DNA of 17,895 nt from an uncultured Acetatifactor sp. (GTDB taxonomy: Bacteria; Bacillota; Clostridia; Lachnospirales; Lachnospiraceae): contig CAJUCT010000057.1 in assembly GCA_910585015.1 (NCBI GenBank), forward strand, positions 1 through 17,895. The letters are read 5' to 3'. Positions 1 to 6,223 of the stretch are shown piece by piece. Position 1 is the first letter of the stretch; the number at the start of each line of letters is the position of its first letter. Under the pieces are notes generated by a model, which saw only the letters and a program-made list of their open reading frames with translations, was not told where the DNA came from and searched no databases. Both the position numbers and the translations under genes were made by a program.

Positions 1-69
1 TCCGTAGTCTAATGGATAGAACGAAGGCCTCCGACGCCTTTAATGCAGGTTCGATTCCTGTCGGACGCA
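1..69 (+). tRNA. tRNA-Arg, anticodon CCG (5' end cut by window edge)
   Basis: The cloverleaf can be folded by eye. The anticodon stem is AAGGC (24-28) with GCCTT (36-40), enclosing a 7-base loop with anticodon CCG at 31-33. The T arm is GCAGG / TTCGATT / CCTGT (45-61). The acceptor 3' strand CGGACGC (62-68) pairs with the visible TCCG at 1-4, so three 5' bases lie outside the window. Discriminator A69 is not followed by an encoded CCA. CCG decodes the CGG arginine codon. Confidence 0.93.
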
Positions 70-126
70 CTTTACATCACCTTGATTATTTTATGTGGTA
101 TTTTCGTAGAGACCACAATTGGCGCG

Positions 127-157
127 AGAGTCCTGCATTTCGGACTCTTTTGTTTTA
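127..157 (+). terminator. Intrinsic terminator after tRNA-Arg
   Basis: AGAGTCC (127-133) pairs with GGACTCT (142-148), and the 3' arm runs into TTTTGTTTT. It would end the tRNA transcript. It lies only 23 bp before the start codon of the next gene. Confidence 0.75.
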
Positions 158-179
158 TCAAAACGGAAGGATTTGAGAT

Positions 180-1397
180 ATGATTAAAGATAGATTGATA
201 GTAGTTCGGGATTTTGCCGTGAGAAACAGTAAGCTTGTATTTCCCGTGATCCTGATTGCCGCTGTGGCCACTACTGTGACACTGGCCCTACGAGCGGGGA
301 ATGAAGATGCGCTGGATCCGTCGCTGCCTCTGCCGGAGGAATTGTCTTTGGCGGCATCTCCTACGCCTGAACCGGAGGCGGACCCCAAAGACACCACAAT
401 GGAGATGAACACAAACGGCGAACTCTATACGCTGATTGCCACCTATTACAATGCTTTTGCCACTGGGGATGTGGAGACCATAAAGAGCATATCCACCTAT
501 ATGGAGGAGACGGAGGAGATCCGAATCCCGGAGATGTCTAAATATGTGGAGAGTTATCCGTATATTGAGATTTATACCAAGCCGGGTCCCAGGGAGAACT
601 CTTATCTGGCCTATGTGTATTTCCATATGACATTGACGAGTTTTGAGGAGGAAGTTCCGGGTATGGATACCTTCTATGTTTGTACCAACGAGGATGGCAG
701 CCTGTATCTGAATACGGACGAGGTGGTGCCGGACACCGAGTTGGAGTACATCCGCGAAATGAATCTTCAGGACGATGTGGTGGAATTAAATAACCAGACC
801 AATGTGGAGTGTAAGGAAATATTTTTGGAGAACGCGGATCTGTTCTACTATGTGCAGGAGTTGGTGACAGATGTGAAAAAGACCACCGGGGAGACCTTGG
901 CCGCCCAGAACGGCGGGACAGCAGAGCCTGCTGTGCAGGAGGAAGAGGGCGGTACTCCCGAGAACAATGGGGAAGGGGAGCAGCCCGTGGAAACGGCAGT
1001 TCCGCAGCCCACTTCCGGAACGACTACCACCACTGTCAATGTCCGTGCTTCCGACAGTGAGCAGGCGGAGAAGATCGGTAAAGTGTCTGGCGGTACAGAG
1101 GTGCCAATCGTGGCGCAGCAGCTGAACGGATGGACCCATATCCTCTATGAGGGGAAGGACGGCTATATCAAGTCGGAGTTTTTAAGCGTGGCGGAGACGG
1201 CGGACAACAGTCAGGTAATCGGGCAGGTGACGGCCACCACCAATATCAATGTGCGTCTGGCGCCCAGTCAGGACGCGGCCAAGTTGGGGATTCTCACTGG
1301 CGGAGACCAGGTGGATCTGCTGGAGAGGGCGGACGGCTGGTGCAAAGTTATCTACAGCGGCCAGGTGGGTTATGTGAAAGAAGAATTTGTGCAGTAA
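180..1397 (+). CDS. Membrane-anchored protein with two C-terminal SH3b domains
   Basis: This is a 405-residue protein of unknown specific role, probably acting at the cell surface. A short basic cytoplasmic start is followed by one hydrophobic segment (about 19-37), either a signal anchor or an uncleaved signal peptide. After a Pro/Glu-rich spacer (45-75), residues 78-185 begin with a helix and an A-T-G-D motif like NTF2-type domains (a weak call). Residues 240-282 are a low-complexity Gly/Glu/Pro/Thr linker. Two bacterial SH3 repeats follow at about 283-336 and 352-404, each with the typical N-V-R, G-W and G-Y-[IV]-K signatures. SH3b domains commonly bind peptidoglycan or cell-wall peptides. 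The start is supported by GGAAGG at 165-170. No enzymatic domain is visible, so it may be a wall-binding or scaffolding protein. It is bracketed by terminators on both sides. Confidence 0.88.
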   Translation: MIKDRLIVVRDFAVRNSKLVFPVILIAAVATTVTLALRAGNEDALDPSLPLPEELSLAASPTPEPEADPKDTTMEMNTNGELYTLIATYYNAFATGDVETIKSISTYMEETEEIRIPEMSKYVESYPYIEIYTKPGPRENSYLAYVYFHMTLTSFEEEVPGMDTFYVCTNEDGSLYLNTDEVVPDTELEYIREMNLQDDVVELNNQTNVECKEIFLENADLFYYVQELVTDVKKTTGETLAAQNGGTAEPAVQEEEGGTPENNGEGEQPVETAVPQPTSGTTTTTVNVRASDSEQAEKIGKVSGGTEVPIVAQQLNGWTHILYEGKDGYIKSEFLSVAETADNSQVIGQVTATTNINVRLAPSQDAAKLGILTGGDQVDLLERADGWCKVIYSGQVGYVKEEFVQ

Positions 1398-1441
1398 ATC
1401 TGTATAGATTTTATATTTTGCCATATACTAGAAGCGAAAGG

Positions 1442-1469
1442 GATGCTGTCTTAGGACAGCATCTTTTTT
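1442..1469 (+). terminator. Intrinsic terminator after the SH3b protein
   Basis: A perfect 9-bp stem, GATGCTGTC (1442-1450) with GACAGCATC (1455-1463), closes a TTAG tetraloop and is followed by six T residues (1464-1469). Confidence 0.93.
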
Positions 1470-1601
1470 ATTATGCAGGAGAGGTTGCGTTTAACTTATT
1501 CCGGAAGGTACACGGGGTAACACAGGTACACCTAAACGGCCATATGCTGATCGCCAATCCTATGTACTGGCAGAGGGCAGTGCCGAAAAAACTAATAGTT
1601 G

Positions 1602-1618
1602 CGCAGGATAAACCTGCG
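1602..1618 (+). promoter_or_regulatory. Small hairpin just upstream of the next ribosome binding site
   Basis: CGCAGG (1602-1607) pairs with CCTGCG (1613-1618) around an ATAAA loop, ending eight bases before the Shine-Dalgarno site of the following gene. It may influence translation or be incidental. The surrounding 1470-1639 leader also holds a direct repeat AGGTACAC. No convincing promoter was recognised there. Confidence 0.3.
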
Positions 1619-1639
1619 ATGTGGGTAGGAGGTTCAGAT

Positions 1640-2071
1640 ATGAGATCACAGGAAGTCGCAGTATATAAGGAGATCCAGAAAAATACGGAGATGGCAATGA
1701 GGGCCATCGACATTATCAACGACAAGATTTATGATGAGGACTTAGCCAGACAAATGTCCCGCCAGTCTCTGAAATATTCGGAGATTCACAACCAGGCCGT
1801 GTCGCAGCTGCTGCAGGCCAAGGCGGAGCCCTATCACGAGAGCCATGTGGAGAATCTGATGCTGGCAGGGGCCATCCATTACAACACCCTGCTGAACACC
1901 AGCACCAGCCACATCGCGGAACTGCTGATCAAGAACAGCAACCAGGGTATTATGGATATGAATCGGATTCTGAACCGCAATGAAGATGCGGGAGAGAAGC
2001 CCACTATGCTGGCCCAGCAGTTGATTTCCTTTGAGGAAAAAAACGTGGAGCGTTTAACCAAGTACCTTTGA
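1640..2071 (+). CDS. Small helical protein of unknown function
   Basis: The product is 143 residues and I do not recognise the family. It is hydrophilic and appears almost entirely alpha-helical, with no signal peptide, membrane segment or cysteine. His, Glu and Asn side chains recur along the predicted helices (for example SEIHNQ, YHESHVEN, TSHIAEL), which recalls ferritin-like or four-helix-bundle proteins, but no metal-binding motif can be asserted. The start at 1640 is chosen because TAGGAGGT (1627-1633) lies at proper spacing. The open frame continues upstream to 1340, but that part crosses the terminator at 1442-1469 and the end of the previous gene. The gene sits alone between a terminator and the gdhA promoter, so it is probably monocistronic. 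Confidence 0.8.
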   Translation: MRSQEVAVYKEIQKNTEMAMRAIDIINDKIYDEDLARQMSRQSLKYSEIHNQAVSQLLQAKAEPYHESHVENLMLAGAIHYNTLLNTSTSHIAELLIKNSNQGIMDMNRILNRNEDAGEKPTMLAQQLISFEEKNVERLTKYL

Positions 2072-2182
2072 TGGCGGACTCTTGCATTCTCCAAACTTTA
2101 TAATTGTATACATGTATATTTTGTTGTGCAATTTGTATAAAAAAGTCAAGAAAACTTCTCGAATTTAGCGTGATAAAGCATG

Positions 2183-2211
2183 TTGCCTGATTGAGAAAGT
2201 AGCGATATAAT
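2183..2211 (+). promoter_or_regulatory. gdhA promoter
   Basis: TTGCCT (-35, 2183-2188) and TATAAT (-10, 2206-2211) are separated by 17 bp. Transcription would begin near 2218, about 30 bases before the gdhA start. Confidence 0.85.
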
Positions 2212-2250
2212 AGAGGACATGGGAAAATACTTTATAAGGAGGACATGTAC

Positions 2251-3597
2251 ATGTCATATGTTGATGAGGTACTAGAGGTAGTACAGAAGAAGAATGCCGA
2301 CCAGCCGGAGTTCCTGCAGGCAGTTACCGAGGTTTTGGATTCTCTGAGGCCCGTGATTGAAGCCAACGAGGAGCTTTACAGAAAGAACGCGATCTTGGAG
2401 AGAATTACCGAGCCTGACCGCCAGTTTATATTCCGTGTTCCCTGGGTGGATGACAAGGGACAGGTACAGGTGAACAGAGGTTTCCGTGTGCAGTTTAACA
2501 ATGCGATTGGGCCTTACAAGGGTGGCCTGCGTCTTCATCCTTCCGTAAACTTAGGCATCATCAAGTTCCTGGGCTTTGAGCAGATCTTTAAAAATTCCCT
2601 GACCACGCTTCCTATCGGCGGCGGCAAGGGCGGATCCGACTTTGATCCCAAGGGCAAGTCCGACAGGGAAATTATGGCATTCTGCCAGAGCTTTATGACA
2701 GAACTGAGCAAGTACATTGGCGCAGATGTGGATGTCCCCGCCGGAGATATCGGAACCGGCGCAAGAGAGATCGGCTTTATGTTTGGCCAGTACAAGAGGA
2801 TCCGCGGCACATTTGAGGGTGTGCTGACAGGCAAGGGCCTGACCTACGGCGGCTCCCTGGCCCGTACCGAGGCCACAGGCTACGGTCTTTTATACTTAAC
2901 CCAGGAGATGCTGAAGTGCCATGGTCAGTCCATGGAGGGCAAGACCATCTGTGTATCCGGCGCCGGTAATGTGGCAATCTATGCCATCCAGAAGGCACAC
3001 CAGATGGGGGCAAAAGTAGTTACCTGCTCCGATTCCACCGGTTGGATCTATGATCCTGAAGGAATTGACGTGGATCTGCTGAAGGATATCAAGGAAGTGA
3101 AGAGAGCGCGTCTGACGGAGTATGCCGCTGCCAGAAAGAGCGCGGAGTATCATGAGAAAAAGAACGGTGAGCACGGTGTATGGAGCATCAAGTGCGACAT
3201 TGCCCTGCCCTGCGCTACCCAGAATGAACTGGATATTGAGGATGCCAAGATGCTGGTGGCAAACGGCGTAATCGCCGTGTGCGAGGGCGCCAACATGCCC
3301 ACCACTTTGGATGCTACCAAGTATCTGCAGCAGAACAATGTGATGTTCGTGGGCGGCAAGGCTGCCAATGCAGGCGGTGTGGCTACCTCCGCGCTGGAGA
3401 TGAGCCAGAACAGCGAGAGACTGTCCTGGTCCTTCGAAGAGGTTGATTCCAAGCTCCAGAACATCATGATCACCATTTACCACAACATCGACGACGCCGC
3501 AAAGCGTTACGGCGTGGAGGGCGATTATGTGGCAGGCGCCAACATCGCAGGCTTTGAGAAAGTGGTTGTCGCCATGTTGGCCCAGGGCGTTTGCTAG
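2251..3597 (+). CDS. gdhA: NADP-type glutamate dehydrogenase
   Basis: This cytoplasmic hexameric enzyme interconverts 2-oxoglutarate plus ammonia and glutamate. The 448-residue product matches the usual family length. The N-terminal catalytic domain has GPYKGGLR with K90, GFEQIFK with K114, GGGKGGSD with K126 and PAGDIGTG with D166, all in the family's active-site positions. The Rossmann domain carries GAGNVA (237-242) followed by a C-S-D-S-T-G stretch (259-264) resembling NADP-dependent E. coli GdhA. ALPCATQNEL and GKAANAGGVATS are also conserved. ATG 2251 is preferred over ATG 2245 because AAGGAGG (2236-2242) lies 8 bp before 2251 but only 2 bp before 2245. The gene has its own promoter and terminator and is probably a single-gene unit. 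Cofactor preference is inferred from similarity, not proven. Confidence 0.97.
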   Translation: MSYVDEVLEVVQKKNADQPEFLQAVTEVLDSLRPVIEANEELYRKNAILERITEPDRQFIFRVPWVDDKGQVQVNRGFRVQFNNAIGPYKGGLRLHPSVNLGIIKFLGFEQIFKNSLTTLPIGGGKGGSDFDPKGKSDREIMAFCQSFMTELSKYIGADVDVPAGDIGTGAREIGFMFGQYKRIRGTFEGVLTGKGLTYGGSLARTEATGYGLLYLTQEMLKCHGQSMEGKTICVSGAGNVAIYAIQKAHQMGAKVVTCSDSTGWIYDPEGIDVDLLKDIKEVKRARLTEYAAARKSAEYHEKKNGEHGVWSIKCDIALPCATQNELDIEDAKMLVANGVIAVCEGANMPTTLDATKYLQQNNVMFVGGKAANAGGVATSALEMSQNSERLSWSFEEVDSKLQNIMITIYHNIDDAAKRYGVEGDYVAGANIAGFEKVVVAMLAQGVC

Positions 3598-3635
3598 TAC
3601 TGTTTGATGTATCTGAAGTAGTAAGAAATATTTGA

Positions 3636-3674
3636 AATCCCTGGCCCGTGTCAGCACGAAGCCGGGGATTTTTT
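3636..3674 (+). terminator. Intrinsic terminator of gdhA
   Basis: AATCCCTGGC (3636-3645) pairs with GCCGGGGATT (3661-3670) over 10 bp with one G-T pair. An inner CGTG/CACG stem closes a TCAG loop, and the 3' arm continues into a T run ending at 3674. Confidence 0.9.
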
Positions 3675-3870
3675 CAATTAGTAATCTCTCCTTCTTCATT
3701 AGAGAATTTGAGTTCCAGTGAGCCATAGCGGACTTAGATTTGAAGAGATTCAATACAAATGCTTAGAAGCGCCCTATTGCGTAACATTCCACTCTGTTCT
3801 TTGGGAGAGGTCGGGGGCGCGGGGGCAGAGCCACCGTAAAACCTACCGTCAGCCGCCGCAGTAGTGCAGA

Positions 3871-3907
3871 TTGCTTTTCGTAATTGGGGGTGGTATAATT
3901 TCCCCCA
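3871..3907 (+). promoter_or_regulatory. Promoter with the -10 box inside a G5/C5 dyad
   Basis: TTGCTT (3871-3876) and TATAAT (3894-3899) are spaced by exactly 17 bp. TGGGGG (3885-3890) and CCCCCA (3902-3907) form an inverted repeat bracketing the -10 hexamer, which would suit a repressor or activator site. It is the best promoter seen upstream of the response regulator, about 420 bp away. Confidence 0.6.
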
Positions 3908-4048
3908 GTACAAGCCGATAAATCGGAGCTTTCGGCTGTTCATAAAAGAGATTGGATAATTGGATTAGTGGTAGTGTGTGCACACAGCTATTACCATACT
4001 TTGTTTGGGGCTCCTGCGTCAATATAGGTGTTGCTTACAGTTAAGATT

Positions 4049-4147
4049 ATGCACCTCAGGAAGTGTATCAGTGAACTGCTTGAAACAGGAGATTTATGCA
4101 GGGAAGTTGACTGGATTACCCCTGAAGACTGGATGCTCATTGAGTAG
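4049..4147 (+). other. Possible 32-codon open frame or gene remnant
   Basis: An ATG at 4049 opens a 32-codon frame ending in TAG at 4145-4147. The peptide is acidic toward its C-terminus, with TPEDWMLIE at the end, and its composition looks protein-like. No Shine-Dalgarno sequence precedes it, and a TAG lies in frame seven codons upstream of the ATG. It could be a leader peptide, the tail of a decayed gene, or chance. I do not assign a function. Confidence 0.2.
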
Positions 4148-4322
4148 GGAGAAATCTGGACATTTTCATAAAAATATTGTAACATAATTAAGTATGTTTA
4201 GATGTGTAACATCCAAATGCGTATTAACGAAATCTCGCAGGTCGGCCAGCTGTGCGCAGGAACACGGTACATACTATGCGGGCAGGGGGTAGGCTTGAGG
4301 AATCTGGACTGAGGAGACGGAG

Positions 4323-5093
4323 ATGGAGCAGGTCAGAATCGCCATTGTGGAGGATGAGGCGCCACATGCGGAGTTACTGCAGCAGCATATAGAGGATTGG
4401 CAGAGGCAGCAGGAGGTGGTGGAACTTCACCTGCGGCGTTTCTGCCATGCCGCCGAATTTCTCTTTGCCTGGGAGGAAGAGAGTTATGATATGATCTTTC
4501 TGGACATTCAGATGCCGGGCTTAAGCGGCATGGAGACAGCCCGTAAAATCCGGGAGACAGACGGCAGTGTGAAGCTGGTGTTTACCACGGGCATCACGGA
4601 CTACCTTCAGGAGGGGTACGAGGTGGAGGCTGTCAGATATCTGCTTAAGCCAATCACCCGGGAAAAGGTATGGCAGTGCCTGGACAAGCTGCTGCAGGAT
4701 CCTGCGGCGTCCCCTCAGTTGGTGCTTTGGACCCTGGAGGGTGTAGTAAAGATCCCGGAGCAGGAGATAGAGTATCTGGAGGCCAGAGGGCATTATACCA
4801 TGTGCCATCTGCGGTCTGGGCGGGAAACGGCGGGAATGCACCGGGCGGCGGGAGGGCGTCGGGATCCGGCAGAAGAGATTCAGCTTAAGGAGAGCTTCAA
4901 TGCTCTGTGTGAGAAATTGGCCCGGAGGCCCTTTGTCCGCTGCCACCGTTCCTATCTGTGCAACATCGCCAGGATCTACCGGGTGGAGCGGACGGAGATC
5001 CTGCTGGAGAGCGGGGGCAGCATCCCCATAAGCCGCAGAATGTACGATTCGGTAGTGAAAGCGTTTATCTCCTATTTCAGGAGAGAGGAATGA
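4323..5093 (+). CDS. LytTR-family response regulator
   Basis: This is a 256-residue DNA-binding response regulator. The receiver domain (about 4-122) has the acidic pocket E10-D11-E12, phospho-acceptor D61 in FLDIQMPG, T88/T89 and K109 in LLKPI. The C-terminal LytTR domain (about 136-252) shows V-x-I-P...I-x-Y-L-E, RCHRSYLCN (206-214) and the closing ISRRMYDSV. LytTR domains bind direct repeats upstream of target promoters, often exporter, bacteriocin or quorum-sensing genes. The domain carries an extra stretch at about 167-184 (GRETAGMHRAAGGRRDP) where typical members go straight from the GHYT strand to the KES helix. The start has GAGGAG at 4311-4316. The partner kinase begins 104 bp downstream. 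The likely targets are the following ABC genes, and possibly its own promoter. Confidence 0.93.
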   Translation: MEQVRIAIVEDEAPHAELLQQHIEDWQRQQEVVELHLRRFCHAAEFLFAWEEESYDMIFLDIQMPGLSGMETARKIRETDGSVKLVFTTGITDYLQEGYEVEAVRYLLKPITREKVWQCLDKLLQDPAASPQLVLWTLEGVVKIPEQEIEYLEARGHYTMCHLRSGRETAGMHRAAGGRRDPAEEIQLKESFNALCEKLARRPFVRCHRSYLCNIARIYRVERTEILLESGGSIPISRRMYDSVVKAFISYFRREE

Positions 5094-5197
5094 TGAATAT
5101 TATAATATCTCCCAAATGCGGCAGAGCAAGTGTTATGCAAGGGGAACATAATGTTATAAGACGTGGGATACGAAATAAGATTGGAGCGTGAACCGAC

Positions 5198-5869
5198 ATG
5201 CGGATCAGCAAAAAGATGGAGCGCAGGATGGCGGCCTACCAGCAGGATCTGATGGAAAAACACTGTGAGGAAGTGGAAAATATGTACCGCCAGACCAGGG
5301 GATGGCGGCATGATTACCGCAATCATATCCAAACCATGAAAGCATACCTGTCCATGGGGCGGTATGAGGAACTGTCCCGTTATCTGGACCAGTTGGATGA
5401 GGATTTAAGCCAGGTGGACACGGTGATCAAGACCGGCAATGTGATGATGGACGCGGTTTTAAACAGCAAGATATCGGTGGCCAGGGCCAAGCAGATCACC
5501 GTGGAAGCCAAGGCCAGTGTGCCCCAGCGTCTATCCATCGCCGAGGTGGATCTCTGCGTGATCCTGGGGAATCTCCTGGACAACGCCATTGAGGCATGTA
5601 TGCAGATTTCCCAGGAGAGCCAGCGCTTTATCCGCATCTACATTGATATCCTGCAGGGACAGCTTTATCTCTATGTGATTAACACTGCAGCGGAAAATCT
5701 GCGACGGCAGGGCGGTAGTTATCTGTCCACAAAATCTGCCCGGGAGCATGGCTACGGCCTGATGCGGATGGATCGGGTGGTGGAAAAATATCACGGCTAT
5801 CTGGAGCGGCAGGACGAGAAGGGCGTGTTCGCCACGGAGGTACTGCTGCCGCTGGATACCTCCGCCTAA
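5198..5869 (+). CDS. Cytoplasmic GHKL-type sensor histidine kinase
   Basis: The 223-residue kinase consists only of a dimerisation/phosphotransfer part and an ATPase domain. A helical start (1-35) leads to the H-box RGWRHDYRNH with H38. The ATP-binding domain has the N-box NLLDNAIEAC (125-134) and the G-box HGYGLMRMDR (184-193), as in HATPase_c_5 kinases that partner LytTR regulators. There is no membrane segment and no recognisable sensor domain, whereas the classic AgrC-type kinase has an N-terminal multi-pass sensor. A TGA at 5189-5191 in frame, nine bases upstream, fixes the start close to 5198. TTGGAG (5181-5186) is a weak, rather distant ribosome site. Its signal could come from a separate membrane protein, for instance the adjacent ABC permeases (inference). 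Confidence 0.9.
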   Translation: MRISKKMERRMAAYQQDLMEKHCEEVENMYRQTRGWRHDYRNHIQTMKAYLSMGRYEELSRYLDQLDEDLSQVDTVIKTGNVMMDAVLNSKISVARAKQITVEAKASVPQRLSIAEVDLCVILGNLLDNAIEACMQISQESQRFIRIYIDILQGQLYLYVINTAAENLRRQGGSYLSTKSAREHGYGLMRMDRVVEKYHGYLERQDEKGVFATEVLLPLDTSA

Positions 5870-5892
5870 AAGACTCCGCATACAGAAACGCC

Positions 5893-5933
5893 ATTCGTGC
5901 ATGAGAAAAACCATTCATGCACGAATTTTTTTT
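5893..5933 (+). terminator. Intrinsic terminator of the two-component operon
   Basis: A perfect 12-bp stem, ATTCGTGCATGA (5893-5904) with TCATGCACGAAT (5915-5926), has a 10-base loop and eight T residues (5926-5933). Confidence 0.95.
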
Positions 5934-5946
5934 GCCTGAAAAATCA

Positions 5947-5955
5947 TGCTATAAT
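5947..5955 (+). promoter_or_regulatory. Extended -10 promoter for the ABC transporter operon
   Basis: TGCTATAAT (5947-5955) is a perfect extended -10 element. No good -35 exists: the region 16-18 bp upstream is the T tract of the preceding terminator, and a TTGCCT at 5932-5937 is only 12 bp away. Extended -10 promoters often work without a -35 box or with an activator. Transcription would start about 5961, inside the first 105-bp repeat. Confidence 0.7.
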
Positions 5956-5957
5956 GC

Positions 5958-6197
5958 AGTGTGTGTTTGGAGGGAACATGCGGAACTAAAGAAACAGCAT
6001 GATCCCGGAAAACAGACTGATGGATATCGGGACGCCTTAAGCGGCCGGATATTCATCACCGGAGTGTGTGTTTGGAGGGAACATGCGGAACTAAAGAAAC
6101 AGCATGATCCCGGAAAACAGACTGATGGATATCGGGACGCCTTAAGCGGCCGGATATTCATCACCGGAGTGTGTGTTTGGAGGGAACATGCGGAACT
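5958..6197 (+). repeat. 105-bp perfect tandem repeat, 2 full copies plus 30 bp
   Basis: Copy 1 (5958-6062) and copy 2 (6063-6167) are identical by eye. A third copy matches for 30 bp (6168-6197) and then diverges. The period is 35 codons. Each unit holds GGAGGG followed closely by ATG-CGG-AAC and a stop (5978-5989, 6083-6094; in the partial copy the frame runs M-R-N-L-I-stop, 6188-6205). Each full unit also contains an 11-bp hairpin: TGATGGATATC (6018-6028) with GATATTCATCA (6048-6058), one G-T pair, repeated at 6123-6163. The repeats form the 5' leader of the ABC operon. They are not CRISPR-like, since there are no variable spacers. Confidence 0.95.
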
Positions 6198-6223
6198 TAA
6201 TATAGAAGGAGAGGCTATATAAC

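Larger units (their letters stand above)
3676..4322. other. 650 bp stretch without a convincing gene
   Basis: No frame here gives a protein with recognisable family features or a good ribosome binding site. It contains a strong promoter (3871-3899), a 12-bp palindrome TGTGTGCACACA (3975-3986), two competing small hairpins (CCGA 3915-3918 with TCGG 3923-3926, or AGCCGA 3913-3918 with TCGGCT 3932-3937), a 32-codon open frame (4049-4147) and a GATGT/ACATC hairpin near 4201-4213. Base use is more mixed than in the genes, consistent with a long leader or decayed sequence. Confidence 0.6.

Noticed and set aside
1340..1639. N-terminal extension of the small helical protein
   Set aside because: It would run through the previous stop and a strong terminator. 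ATG 1640 has an excellent ribosome site.
2245..2250. Earlier gdhA start at 2245
   Set aside because: Only 2 bp separate it from the Shine-Dalgarno core, while ATG 2251 has 8 bp.
2896..3753. 285-codon minus-strand frame opposite gdhA
   Set aside because: It is a codon-bias shadow of gdhA that crosses the gdhA terminator and has no family features.
3734..3943. 69-codon minus-strand frame in the gene-free stretch
   Set aside because: No ribosome binding site and no recognisable motif; it overlaps the promoter dyad on the plus strand.
5958..6197. CRISPR array
   Set aside because: The units are contiguous 105-bp duplications with no variable spacers, and no cas genes are present.
5917..6222. 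101-codon plus-strand open frame through the 105-bp repeats, encoding 35-residue repeats
   Set aside because: Its ATG lies inside the terminator stem and upstream of the promoter, no Shine-Dalgarno site precedes it, and it stays open only because the repeat length is divisible by three.
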